A stretch of DNA of 60,399 nt from the IMG/VR virus record IMGVR_UViG_3300047470_000247, positions 1-60,399 of that record; one strand, given 5' to 3'. The position numbers were made by a program, and so were the translations under genes. The notes below the pieces were generated by a model. The model searched no databases. It was not told the DNA's origin and was given only the letters and a program-made list of their open reading frames with translations. The DNA is from a virus. Positions 15,335 to 23,016 of the stretch are shown piece by piece; position 1 is the first letter of the stretch; the number at the start of each line of letters is the position of its first letter.

Positions 15335-15778
15335 TTACACTACGAGAGTCATACCGTCCGGCGCCTGCTGTACGCTGAGTCCGTTGCACCGAATGGCTTC
15401 ACCATCGCCATCAACTTCTATCTTAAATTCACCAGCTTTTGAGAATGCTATGGGAGACATTACCATCATGACTTGAATGGTCCTGAATTTCGCATCAGCA
15501 GGACGAAATGCTACAGTCGCCTCCAGCGCCGTGTCTATTTGATCTTTAGCGAGGGACATTTCAAACAAAAGCTCGCCATCAAACGAACCCTTGAAATTTA
15601 AGGATTCAAATGGTTTTTCGATGGGGGTTACAACGGTGATCCCAATGCATAGCTTTGGGAGTTGCAATGGAAATTCCTGGCAAAGCATGTTGCCCTGATA
15701 GACGCCCATATAAGACATCTTTCCATTCACTTCCTGGCGTACGTCATCACAAATAGTGCTGTAAGCGAAACGAGTCAT
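15335..15778 (-). CDS. DUF6941-like protein, third gene of the toxin/antitoxin operon
   Basis: A 147-aa beta-rich protein. The N-terminal pattern ICDDVRQEVNGKMSYMGVYQGN fits the DUF6941 family, whose activity is not known. Its ATG overlaps the stop of the HTH gene (ATGA), and GGGG lies upstream, so it is co-translated with it. It is more AT-rich than the core phage genes. Linked to a toxin/antitoxin pair beside cI, it may sense or modulate the toxin. Confidence 0.65.
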   Translation of the reverse strand: MTRFAYSTICDDVRQEVNGKMSYMGVYQGNMLCQEFPLQLPKLCIGITVVTPIEKPFESLNFKGSFDGELLFEMSLAKDQIDTALEATVAFRPADAKFRTIQVMMVMSPIAFSKAGEFKIEVDGDGEAIRCNGLSVQQAPDGMTLVV

Positions 15779-16266
15779 TTTTTCCCCTTGCTTTCAGTGA
15801 TGGATTTTTGCCTATCCAACATTTCTGGCAATTCGTTCATTTCGATTTCGAGAATGGCGCAGAGCTTGATTGCCGTCGACATCATTATATCAACGCACCC
15901 TTTCTCCATTGTGGCCACGTGGGGTTGGCTCGTCCCCAGGAGGTCGGCTAGCCTCTTTTGAGACAGTCCTTTTTCCAAGCGAGCCGTACGAATAGTTCGA
16001 TCACCAGGGTAAAAGGTTCTAGCTACCCAAGAGCCAGCTTCCGCCAAATCCTGTGAGTTTTTTGGATCTGACTCCAGCTCGTCCATGAGTAGGTCAAAAG
16101 CTGTATGTTTTCCGGCTAAGGCAGACGTCGAACCTTTAATCTCAAAAGTAAGGACGTTCGCTCTCGAGCCTGGCGCCGGGACGGCTGTAGATTTTTCGCC
16201 ATGCTCAGCCCACCAGGTCTCTGTAGGCGCTGGTAATCCTGATTGCAATTTCATGGCTGAGCTCAT
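15775..16266 (-). CDS. XRE/HTH protein, probable antitoxin
   Basis: A 163-aa protein with a C-terminal helix-turn-helix of the XRE class (RLEKGLSQKRLADLLGTSQPHVAT, ending ELPEML). The N-terminal 80 residues are linker-like. The start at 16266 follows AAAGG by seven bases. It follows and overlaps the RelE-like gene by 62 bp; toxin first and HTH antitoxin second is the HigBA order. It should repress its own promoter and neutralise the toxin. Confidence 0.7.
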   Translation of the reverse strand: MSSAMKLQSGLPAPTETWWAEHGEKSTAVPAPGSRANVLTFEIKGSTSALAGKHTAFDLLMDELESDPKNSQDLAEAGSWVARTFYPGDRTIRTARLEKGLSQKRLADLLGTSQPHVATMEKGCVDIMMSTAIKLCAILEIEMNELPEMLDRQKSITESKGKK

Positions 16267-16642
16267 AATTAAACCTTTCATCCTGTGGAGCGTTGACTTG
16301 AGCCTTTTCCACAATGGCCAGCAGCACGTACTGATCTGTTAGCGGCAGGAAGGCATACATTAGCCGGTAGCCCAGAACGTCTTCCGTGAAGTATCGCAAT
16401 CGCCACAGATTCATGCCCTTCTGTTGCGCGGCCACCCACATCCCAACGTTAAAGGTAGCTGATCGTGGGCGAGGGTGTGCAGGGCTCCCGCCATAGTCAG
16501 ACTGACTCAGCCTGTCCAATAAATCTTGGTCAGCTTTTAGCTGGCCTATAAATTTGGCGATACGCATGCCTGCGACGCGATTCACCGTCAGAATTTTCCG
16601 CAGGTCATCCGCTGCGTCGTCGTGGACAATGAATTCGTACAA
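16205..16642 (-). CDS. RelE/HigB-like putative toxin
   Basis: A 145-aa protein of RelE/ParE-like shape: an N-terminal DDAADDLRKIL helix, a central WRLRYF strand, YRLMYAFLPLTDQYVLLAIV strands and a terminal helix (ELSHEIAIRITSAYRDL). It is larger than typical RelE. The start is TTG at 16642 with AGG nine bases upstream. The AT-rich 112 bp before it should carry the promoter. Ribosome-dependent mRNA cleavage would be the usual activity, but no catalytic residue can be assigned. Confidence 0.55.
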   Translation of the reverse strand: MYEFIVHDDAADDLRKILTVNRVAGMRIAKFIGQLKADQDLLDRLSQSDYGGSPAHPRPRSATFNVGMWVAAQQKGMNLWRLRYFTEDVLGYRLMYAFLPLTDQYVLLAIVEKAQVNAPQDERFNYELSHEIAIRITSAYRDLVG

Positions 16643-16754
16643 TATATCGACCTACGTATATTCATTCAAGTTCAATTCGCGGAGCAGTGTAGATCTAGTA
16701 AACAAAAAGCTGAATTTACACCCTACATTTCCTCGCAGCGCCAGACCATCCAGC

Positions 16755-17609
16755 TCAGACTAGGTGAGCGTTCCACACCAGAAGCACGCGAGCCTGAATG
16801 TAGGTCTCATCCGCTCTGATCGTTTGCGGTGGGTGCATTGTATTATCAGAAATCATATTGATCTGATCATCGCCAACCCATTGGAGCCGCTTGATGTAGA
16901 GGTGGCCTTCCCAGGAGAACATATAGATCCCGTCCCCTACGAACTCGCGAATACTGATGTCGACAAGGAGCGGATCTCGGTGCTTGATCGTGGGCGCCAT
17001 CGATTGACCCCATCCCGTCACCATCTTGAGATGGAAGTGCTCCTTGAACTCGACACCCATCTCGCGCAGATGCTGAGGGCTTACCCTTACGTCCTGGAGC
17101 AGTTCCGGATAGTCGTGCGGTATCTGTCCGCCACCCATAGCGGCCCGAACGTCGTAATGCGCAATCCACACCTCGTCACCGACGGCGCCTGGGCGATAGT
17201 AATCCAGCTCGATGACACCGCCGCCATCGTCGGCCTCAGCGACCGCAAGCACGCGGCTTCGCGCCTCCGCCGACAGGCCTTTAACTTTTGCCAAAGCCGC
17301 TTTCAACTGCTCAGTCGCAGATGAGGAGGGAGTCTGCGGATGATTTGCTGCGGATTTTACGCCGGCTGAATCATCTGAAAGATTTTCGTACGCAAAGCCA
17401 GGCCGCAAGCCCCAGTGCTCAGGGCCAACGTCATTGGCGAAATAGGCGATCACATCCATCAGTTTCGACTTGTCGATGCGGCCGTTTTTCACCCAGCCCT
17501 GTATCGACGGAGGCTTCACCTGGAAGTCGTCTGCGAGTTTCTTTTTCGATACGCCCTTGGCGATCCGCGCGGCCTCAATGGCAGCGCCTAATTCTGGTCC
17601 GGTAAGCAT
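16755..17609 (-). CDS. cI: CI-type repressor (HTH plus S24 peptidase)
   Basis: A 284-aa lysogeny repressor. Residues about 8-45 form the HTH (KGVSKKKLADDFQVKPPSIQGW). The C-terminal LexA/S24 domain has the serine in GWGQSMAPT (Ser203) and the lysine in YIKRL (Lys240). The place of the usual Ala-Gly cleavage bond reads RAAMGGG (155-161), so self-cleavage may be altered. An operator overlaps its start codon, and the gene is divergent from cro. Confidence 0.9.
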   Translation of the reverse strand: MLTGPELGAAIEAARIAKGVSKKKLADDFQVKPPSIQGWVKNGRIDKSKLMDVIAYFANDVGPEHWGLRPGFAYENLSDDSAGVKSAANHPQTPSSSATEQLKAALAKVKGLSAEARSRVLAVAEADDGGGVIELDYYRPGAVGDEVWIAHYDVRAAMGGGQIPHDYPELLQDVRVSPQHLREMGVEFKEHFHLKMVTGWGQSMAPTIKHRDPLLVDISIREFVGDGIYMFSWEGHLYIKRLQWVGDDQINMISDNTMHPPQTIRADETYIQARVLLVWNAHLV

Positions 17610-17678
17610 TGCCTAATTAAGCCTATCGGCAGATTGGTTAGGCAATGGCTTGTCGATGATAAGGTAATGCCTTATATT
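17602..17678 (+). promoter_or_regulatory. cI-cro operator region with PR
   Basis: Three 15-bp operator-like sites: GTAAGCATTGCCTAA (17602-17616, over the cI start), TTAGGCAATGGCTTG (17638-17652) and the symmetric TAAGGTAATGCCTTA (17660-17674). PR on the plus strand has TTGTCG at 17650-17655, 17 bp, TATATT at 17673-17678. Operators cover both promoter boxes. Confidence 0.75.
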
Positions 17679-17704
17679 CACATCCAGTCTCCAGGAGAGA
17701 AATC

Positions 17705-17953
17705 ATGAAATCAGCAGAAGCAGCCAAAAAAGCATCTCGTTTGCTGGGCAGCCAGGCGGAGATGGCGCGCCTCCTGCGGGTTACAGCGCCAACCGTTAAC
17801 CAATGGTGCTCAGGCGAGCGTTCAGTACCAGCAAAGCGTGCGTTGCAAATCGAGGCATTGACCGAAGGCCAAATCAAAAAGGCCGACCTCTGCCCATCTT
17901 TTCCTTGGGGGCAGATCAACTCTGCGCCCAGCCAAACCCTTTCCGCCGCCTGA
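17705..17953 (+). CDS. Cro-like / YdaS-family regulator
   Basis: An 82-aa protein with the YdaS-type HTH (LLGSQAEMARLLRVTAPTVNQWCSGERSVPA in two short blocks), divergent from cI. GGAGAG lies upstream of the ATG. It is the expected early-lytic repressor that shuts off cI. The last 25 residues are a low-complexity tail. Confidence 0.85.
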   Translation: MKSAEAAKKASRLLGSQAEMARLLRVTAPTVNQWCSGERSVPAKRALQIEALTEGQIKKADLCPSFPWGQINSAPSQTLSAA

Positions 17954-17988
17954 CCCGAGCCATTCCACCCCGACCCGGAAGTGAACCT

Positions 17989-18192
17989 ATGGCCTACGAC
18001 GACAAAACGCACCGGCACGAGCACCAGGTGAAGGTGCGTCTCGATGACGAAGTCTTCCAAGAACTCAAGGACGTTGCTCGCGACATGAAGCTGCAACACA
18101 GCGTGCTTAGCCGGGAAATCATCGAGGCGGCGCTTGAAATCAGGCGAACCCTGGGTGAGTTGCCGTTTGAGCTGGAAAAGCGACAAGCCTGA
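17989..18192 (+). CDS. Ribbon-helix-helix-type small protein
   Basis: A 67-aa protein: a charged N-terminus, a beta strand (HQVKVRLDDEVF), then two helices (QELKDVARDMKL and LSREIIEAALEIRRTLG). This is an Arc/MetJ-like layout, so DNA binding is likely. The start at 17989 has GGAAG upstream. It lies behind cro in the PR operon. Confidence 0.65.
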   Translation: MAYDDKTHRHEHQVKVRLDDEVFQELKDVARDMKLQHSVLSREIIEAALEIRRTLGELPFELEKRQA

Positions 18193-18213
18193 AAAGGCGC
18201 AGGAGGGGGATTT

Positions 18214-18405
18214 ATGCCCAGTGCAGAAGTGGATCTCAGGAAGACCGCAACAGAAGAACTGGCGCGATGGGCGATGGAGATCGGCATTACTCCCGACGCA
18301 TTGGCTTCCGAGCTTGTGCGAGTGGCGATGCCGGGGCTCAAGAAGGCGATGTGCGACACCGTGAAGCCTGACAGCAACGTACTCGCCTTCACCCTCAAGC
18401 GATGA
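18214..18405 (+). CDS. Small hypothetical phage protein
   Basis: A 63-aa helical protein (EELARWAMEIGITPDALASE). AGGAGGGGG precedes the ATG, a very strong site. It lies between the RHH gene and cII. The 186 bp after it contain short inverted repeats (for example GTCCC/GGGAC near 18476) but no gene. Confidence 0.65.
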   Translation: MPSAEVDLRKTATEELARWAMEIGITPDALASELVRVAMPGLKKAMCDTVKPDSNVLAFTLKR

Positions 18406-18592
18406 GTTCCGCCCCTTATTAGGGACTGCAGAGCGAGAAGGGCGGGTCGGTTACAGATTTGAAGTTTGGTGCTGGTCCCTGTTTCGGGACTGGAAGAAGA
18501 AAGGGTCATGGGGTCATCCCTGATCAGTTGATGAACGAATGATCGCCTTGTTGGCACTACGCCACCACGGAAACAGAAACGAGGTTTTACGA

Positions 18593-19015
18593 ATGGAAGA
18601 CTTTCTGCGGGCCTGTCAGAGCGCTGTTCTGGACAACGAGGCAAAGACACTGGCGGCAAAGATGGGCGTTCCGCACGTTGGCCTACTCCAGCGCGCCAAC
18701 CCCGACAACGATGCTCACCACCTGACTGTGGAGCACCTGTTCGGGATCTTGCTGCATACCGGCGACATGCGCCCTTTGGCCGCGCTGGCGAATGAATTCG
18801 GTTTCGACCTGGTCGCCAAGTCTGCTCCCCAGCCTCAAGCGCTGACCAAATCTCTGATCAATGTCGGCAAGGAAGTGGCTGATCTGACTATCGCCGTGCA
18901 CGAAGCACTCGGCGACGACCACGTCAGCACCTTCGAAAAATCCTTGATTCGCCAAGAAATTAACCATGTCCGGCAGAGCCTGGACGTGATGGATGCGTCG
19001 GTAAAAGCCGCCTGA
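18593..19015 (+). CDS. cII: CII-family phage regulator
   Basis: A 140-aa protein of the phage regulatory CII family seen in Pseudomonas prophages (MEDFLRACQSAVLDNEAKTL at the start, LTVEHLFGILLHTGDMRPL in the middle). It should activate lysogeny promoters. The start at 18593 has GAGG eight bases upstream; the longer frame from 18539 lacks a site. Confidence 0.8.
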   Translation: MEDFLRACQSAVLDNEAKTLAAKMGVPHVGLLQRANPDNDAHHLTVEHLFGILLHTGDMRPLAALANEFGFDLVAKSAPQPQALTKSLINVGKEVADLTIAVHEALGDDHVSTFEKSLIRQEINHVRQSLDVMDASVKAA

Positions 19016-19097
19016 AAAACATTTCGCATGCGGAAACCCGGGAAATGGATCACTCCCTTCCCACTATTAGCTTGAAGGTCGACAAAACCATCAGACA

Positions 19098-19124
19098 CAA
19101 AAAAGCCGACGGTCGAGGTCGGCT
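19098..19124 (-). terminator. Terminator facing left, before the replication genes
   Basis: The stem AGCCGAC/GTCGGCT (19104-19110 with 19118-19124) has a T-run only in minus-strand sense. It would stop antisense transcription entering cII rather than the PR transcript. Confidence 0.6.
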
Positions 19125-19152
19125 GATTCGATAACACTTTGTGAGGCCGATT

Positions 19153-19266
19153 ATGCAGAGCCAACCCAATTCAAGCAATACCCCGTCCAATGTCGCGACA
19201 CGTTTTGTTAATTCTGAAAACCTGTCGCGACTTTGGGCGGCTCATCAGAGGGAGGTGGAAGCGTGA
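19153..19266 (+). CDS. Small ORF coupled to the replication gene (37 aa)
   Basis: A 37-aa Ser/Asn-rich ORF whose TGA overlaps the GTG start of the next gene (GTGA). Its C-terminus (LSRLWAAHQREVEA) covers the ribosome site GGAGGTGG of that gene, so translation of one may open the other. It is plausible but not matched to a family. Confidence 0.5.
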   Translation: MQSQPNSSNTPSNVATRFVNSENLSRLWAAHQREVEA

Positions 19267-20117
19267 ACTTCTTCCCGTTCCACCCTGGCGATTACATGCT
19301 GCGCACAGCTCACCTTGAGCCGCTTGAGGATCTGGCCTACCGCCGCCTCATCGATCTGTACTACGTCAATGAAAGGCCTATTGAGGGTACTCCTGATGTC
19401 ATTGCTCGGGTCATTCGTATGCGCTCGAATGCCGCCGAGGTCGAAGCCGTCCTACGTGAGTTCTTCGCAAGCACAGATGACGGCTGGCGCCACAACCACT
19501 GCGACGAGGTGATTGCCCAGTACCAGGCCAAAGCCAAGCAGGCAGCGGAGAACGGCAAGCGCGGAGGGAGACCTAAGAAACCAGACCCTAAGCAGCCGGA
19601 ACCACCACGCAAGCAAGATGAAGAGCAGAACGAAAGCAAAAATAACCCAGCAGAAACCCAGTCGGTTATTTCCGCTAACCCAGAAGAAACCGGATCGAAA
19701 ACTAACCAAGAACCAGTAACCAATAACCAACACCAAGAAGATCAAAAGACTTGTGCGCCTCCGGCCTGCACGTCGACCGATGACGCCCTGTTCGCCAAAT
19801 TCTGGAAGCTCTACCCAAGGAAGCAGGACAAGGCCAAGGCGCAGAAGACCTGGGCCAAACTCAAGGTCACTGATGACCTGTTCGCCGTGATAGCCAAAGG
19901 GTTGGTCGCGCAGGCTGCGTCTCACGACTGGCTCAAGGAGGGTGGTAAGTACATTCCGATGCCAACCACCTGGCTTAACGGCAAGCGCTGGGAGGACGAA
20001 ATAATCTCTGTCAGCAACGTGCATCCATTCCCGCCCCAATCCCGTCATACCGGCTTTGCCGATCGCGACTACACCGCCGGCCTGACTCGCCGGGAGGATG
20101 GCACCTATGCGTTCTGA
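19263..20117 (+). CDS. DUF1376 / O-like replication initiation protein
   Basis: A 284-aa protein. The N-terminus (FFPFHPGDYMLRTAHLEPLEDLAYRR in two blocks) is the DUF1376 signature. A long Lys/Gln/Asn/Glu linker (residues about 105-165) leads to a C-terminal domain (FWKLYPRKQDKAKAQKTW, then PTTWLNGKRWED) typical of phage O-like replication proteins. GTG at 19263 follows GGAGG. It should bind the phage origin, possibly within its own AT-rich linker DNA (19600-19740), and recruit the loader encoded next. Confidence 0.85.
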   Translation: MNFFPFHPGDYMLRTAHLEPLEDLAYRRLIDLYYVNERPIEGTPDVIARVIRMRSNAAEVEAVLREFFASTDDGWRHNHCDEVIAQYQAKAKQAAENGKRGGRPKKPDPKQPEPPRKQDEEQNESKNNPAETQSVISANPEETGSKTNQEPVTNNQHQEDQKTCAPPACTSTDDALFAKFWKLYPRKQDKAKAQKTWAKLKVTDDLFAVIAKGLVAQAASHDWLKEGGKYIPMPTTWLNGKRWEDEIISVSNVHPFPPQSRHTGFADRDYTAGLTRREDGTYAF

Positions 20118-20913
20118 AAAAGTTGTCACCATGCCAAGCGCTCAGGCTGATCCGCAAAAGATCACCGGTGTCTGCGAGGATCATGGTCAGTTCCCCCAGA
20201 CGGTCAACGTGATCTTCGACAAGGAGTTCAAGACCGGGTGCCCTGAGTGCCAACGCATCCGCTTCGAGGAAGAGTCTGCCCGCAAGCAGGCCAACGAAGC
20301 TCAGATCATTCGCATGCGGATGGCCGAGAAGTTGGGCTCAGCCCTGATTCCGAAGCGATTCGCCGGCAAGACTTTCGACGGCTACGTGGCCACCACTGCC
20401 GAGCAGCACAAGGCGCTGAACACCTGCCGCCGGTACGCCGCCGAGTTCTCACAGATTGCCGAGTCGGGACGCTGTCTGTTGCTGCTGGGCAAACCCGGTA
20501 CCGGCAAGACGCACCTGTCCGTCGCGATCGCCAACGAGATCATGGCCCAGTCCACCGCCACAGCCGTGTACCGCACTGTCGGCGCCGTGCTTCAAGCGAT
20601 CCGCGCCACCTACGACCGCACCAGTGAGCAGAGCGAAAGCCAGATCCTGTCGAGCCTCGTCAGTCCTTCGCTGCTGATTCTCGACGAGATCGGCGTCAGC
20701 AAGGAAAAGCCGAGCGACTTCGAGCTGACCACGCTGTTCGCCATCATCAATGGCCGGTACGAGGAGCAGCGCCCGACAGTGATCGTTTCCAACCTGGACG
20801 CCAAGGCATTGCCGGCCGCAATCGGCGAGCGGTGCGCGGATCGTTTGCGGGAGGGCGGGGTGATCGTCATTCCGTTCGAGTGGGAATCGCAACGCGGCAA
20901 GGAGGGCTTCTGA
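20107..20913 (+). CDS. DnaC-like helicase loader (AAA+ ATPase)
   Basis: A 268-aa AAA+ protein that would load the host DnaB helicase. Walker A is LLGKPGTGKTHLS and Walker B LLILDEIGVS; a sensor-like IVSNLD follows. Two Cys (TGCPEC) mark an N-terminal zinc-binding stretch. The ATG at 20107 is preferred because GGAGG is nine bases upstream; an ATG at 20098 has none at workable distance. It overlaps the previous gene by 11 bp. Confidence 0.9.
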   Translation: MRSEKVVTMPSAQADPQKITGVCEDHGQFPQTVNVIFDKEFKTGCPECQRIRFEEESARKQANEAQIIRMRMAEKLGSALIPKRFAGKTFDGYVATTAEQHKALNTCRRYAAEFSQIAESGRCLLLLGKPGTGKTHLSVAIANEIMAQSTATAVYRTVGAVLQAIRATYDRTSEQSESQILSSLVSPSLLILDEIGVSKEKPSDFELTTLFAIINGRYEEQRPTVIVSNLDAKALPAAIGERCADRLREGGVIVIPFEWESQRGKEGF

Positions 20914-21128
20914 TGGCTGACGAAATCGATATCGCACAAGACCGCATTGACGCGGACCTAGCCATGGCAATCGCCTCCCGCACGATCTACACCGGTATTA
21001 GCGCCACTGAGTGCGAGTGCGGCGAAGAGATCCCTGAAGGCCGCCGTCTGGCGATCCCGGGCGTGCGGTTGTGCGTGCCGTGCGCAGAGCAAGAATCGCT
21101 GGTGAAGCAAGGAGTGCGGCGGCTATGA
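20913..21128 (+). CDS. TraR/DksA-type zinc-finger protein
   Basis: A 71-aa protein with the signature CECGEEIPEGRR, then RLCVPC, that is, four Cys forming a DksA-like zinc finger. A helical acidic N-terminus precedes it. Phage homologues are thought to act on RNA polymerase through its secondary channel. It is joined to its neighbours by TGATG and ATGA overlaps. Confidence 0.8.
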   Translation: MADEIDIAQDRIDADLAMAIASRTIYTGISATECECGEEIPEGRRLAIPGVRLCVPCAEQESLVKQGVRRL

Positions 21129-21595
21129 CAGACAAGATCAGCGTCAACTGCCAGGCCAAGCTCTCCGAGGCCATCACGAAGCTCAGTGCGATGTACCGCG
21201 ACAAGAAGTTCGTCGTCGTGTCGCTGCGCCCGGGCAAGGACCGCACACTCGACCAGAACGCCCTGTGGTTCTCCCTGTACCAGCGCATTGCCCAGATGAC
21301 GCAGATCGGTGACGTCGAGGACGCTCGCCGGTACTGCAAGTTGCACTTTGGCGTGCAGATCCTGGTGAACGAGGACGACGATTTCCGCAACGGCTGGTAC
21401 CGGACCATGCGCCACCTGACGTATGCGGAGAAGTTGGATCTTATGGGCAGCTGCCCATTGTTCGGGCCGGACGGATTCCCGGTGACTCGGTTGTTCAGTC
21501 GCGCCCAGGGTATCGCCTACACGGATCGCATCGTGGCCGACTTCACTGGACGCGGCGTGGTCTTCGCGGATCTGCTGGGCGAGGTGGCCGCATGA
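21125..21595 (+). CDS. NinB-like recombination protein
   Basis: A 156-aa protein resembling NinB/Orf of lambda: a charged strand then RTLDQNALWFSLYQRIAQM, followed by CKLHFGVQIL. Lambda Orf assists recombination on SSB-coated DNA. The start at 21125 overlaps the zinc-finger gene stop (ATGA); the frame continues to 21071 without need. Confidence 0.7.
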   Translation: MTDKISVNCQAKLSEAITKLSAMYRDKKFVVVSLRPGKDRTLDQNALWFSLYQRIAQMTQIGDVEDARRYCKLHFGVQILVNEDDDFRNGWYRTMRHLTYAEKLDLMGSCPLFGPDGFPVTRLFSRAQGIAYTDRIVADFTGRGVVFADLLGEVAA

Positions 21596-22188
21596 TCGCC
21601 AAGCAACCTCGCCCGAAGAAATGCGCCGTCACCGCATGCCGGGCCTCATTCGTCCCGAAGGTGAGCTTTCAGACTTGGTGCTCTCCGGACTGCGCCGTCG
21701 TCATCGCCAGAGGCAAGCAGGAGAAAAAGCGCAAAGCCCTGGCAACCATCGAGCGCCGGGAGATCAAGGTCCGCAAGGAGAAGCTGAAGAGCCGGGCCGA
21801 GCACCTGCGCGAGGCGCAGGCCGCGGTGAACGAGTACGTGCGTCTGCGTGACGCTCAGCTGCCATGCATCAGCTGCGACTCGATGCCCAGCGATAACGAC
21901 CTGATCACGGGCAGCCGCTGGGATGCAGGGCATTACCGCTCGGTTGGTGCCTGCCCAGAGCTGCGCTTTGAACCGCTGAACATCCACCGCCAGTGTGTGA
22001 AGTGCAATCGGAACCTGTCCGGTAACGCGGTGGAGTACCGCATCCGGCTGGTGAAGCGCATTGGCGCCGACAAGGTGGATTGGCTGGAAGGGCCTCATTC
22101 GGCCCGCAAGTACACCGTAGACGAGATCAAGACCATCAAAGCCGACCACCGGGCAAAGACCAGAGAGCTGAAGAGGGAAGCTGCATGA
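21592..22188 (+). CDS. ninG: NinG/Rap-like recombination endonuclease
   Basis: A 198-aa protein matching NinG: an N-terminal zinc motif (KKCAVTACRASF, then WCSPDC), a basic coiled region (KKRKALATIERREIKVRKEK), and the C-terminal CISCD, GHYRS and CVKCNRNLSGN blocks. The family cleaves recombination junctions. Coupled by overlap to both neighbours. Confidence 0.9.
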   Translation: MIAKQPRPKKCAVTACRASFVPKVSFQTWCSPDCAVVIARGKQEKKRKALATIERREIKVRKEKLKSRAEHLREAQAAVNEYVRLRDAQLPCISCDSMPSDNDLITGSRWDAGHYRSVGACPELRFEPLNIHRQCVKCNRNLSGNAVEYRIRLVKRIGADKVDWLEGPHSARKYTVDEIKTIKADHRAKTRELKREAA

Positions 22189-22862
22189 AACTGATCAACG
22201 CAAGGCAGGTATGGACTGAGGCTCAGCACGAATCGAACGCGTCGATCAGCGCTGCCGCCATCGAACGAGGCGCATCGGCACCGGCGAAGAAGAGCGTTCG
22301 CATGCGTCGGCACGAGGCCGTGTTCGCAGCGCTGGGCGAGGACAAGGAAGAGCGCATCCAGATCGTTCGGCAGAAGATCAGCATCAGCGAGACGCGCCGC
22401 ACGCCAGTAGGTCGGTCAACCGCCCGCGCCGCGCACCTGGCCACGATCGGAAAAGTGCTGCGCGCCATCGACACGCTTCCGTTCCAGGTGCAGCAGTTCG
22501 GGCACTACCTCTACCACCCGGCGATGAACATGAAACACCTACTAAATGCGGTGCTGCTGATCACCGCCAAAGCCGCGCTGCCAGACCTGACATCGTCTAA
22601 ACGAGTGAAGGCGCAGTACTTGGTCACCCTGGCGCTGCAGTCGTACAAGGGTGAAGTGCATGGCGCGGCGGAGTGGGGGCCGGCCCGTGTTGCTACGGAG
22701 ATGATGGTGTTTTTCGGGGCGTCAGTAGACCAGAACAACTGGAACCGCGACTGGCGAGACCTGTGGATATCCCTGAGAAAGGTCATTGAAGAGGTGGATA
22801 TTCAAGCGCAGCAGCCTATTTGGCAGGTTATTCACGCGGAAAAAGATCAAGACGCAGCATAA
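22185..22862 (+). CDS. Candidate late antiterminator (Q-type)
   Basis: A 225-aa basic, helical protein I cannot match to a family by motif. Its place is that of lambda Q: last gene of the early right operon, after ninG, and six bases before a strong promoter followed by a terminator. The C-terminal NNWNRDWRDLWISLRKVIEEV stretch is conserved-looking. The Q assignment is inferred from context only. The start overlaps the ninG stop. Confidence 0.6.
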   Translation: MKLINARQVWTEAQHESNASISAAAIERGASAPAKKSVRMRRHEAVFAALGEDKEERIQIVRQKISISETRRTPVGRSTARAAHLATIGKVLRAIDTLPFQVQQFGHYLYHPAMNMKHLLNAVLLITAKAALPDLTSSKRVKAQYLVTLALQSYKGEVHGAAEWGPARVATEMMVFFGASVDQNNWNRDWRDLWISLRKVIEEVDIQAQQPIWQVIHAEKDQDAA

Positions 22863-22867
22863 TCATG

Positions 22868-22896
22868 TTGACATGAATGAAGATTGCAGGTACTTT
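22868..22896 (+). promoter_or_regulatory. Late promoter (pR'-like)
   Basis: A perfect TTGACA at 22868-22873, 17-bp spacer and TACTTT at 22891-22896, directly after the candidate Q gene. A terminator follows about 45 bp downstream, the arrangement of Q-controlled late promoters. Confidence 0.75.
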
Positions 22897-22938
22897 TCCC
22901 ATAGTGCACAAGTAACGCGAAACGCACACGAAACCCTG

Positions 22939-22964
22939 AACCCGGCCACTGCGCCGGGTTTTTT
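22939..22964 (+). terminator. Early late-leader terminator (tR'-like)
   Basis: Stem AACCCGGC/GCCGGGTT with 6-nt loop and following T-run. Located between the late promoter and the first late gene, it would need antitermination to pass. Confidence 0.85.
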
Positions 22965-22991
22965 GTGCTGGTGATGTCATTTTGATATATT
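22963..22991 (+). promoter_or_regulatory. Putative promoter of the lipoprotein gene
   Basis: TTGTGC at 22963-22968, 17 bp, TATATT at 22986-22991, starting inside the terminator T-run and leading into the lipoprotein gene. It would allow expression in the lysogen. Confidence 0.5.
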
Positions 22992-23016
22992 CCGCGCCCT
23001 TACTTGGGAGGGAATC

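Noticed and set aside
19600-19740. Phage replication origin inside the O-like gene
   Set aside because: The stretch is A-rich, but clear iterons were not found, so it is mentioned only as a possibility under the gene.
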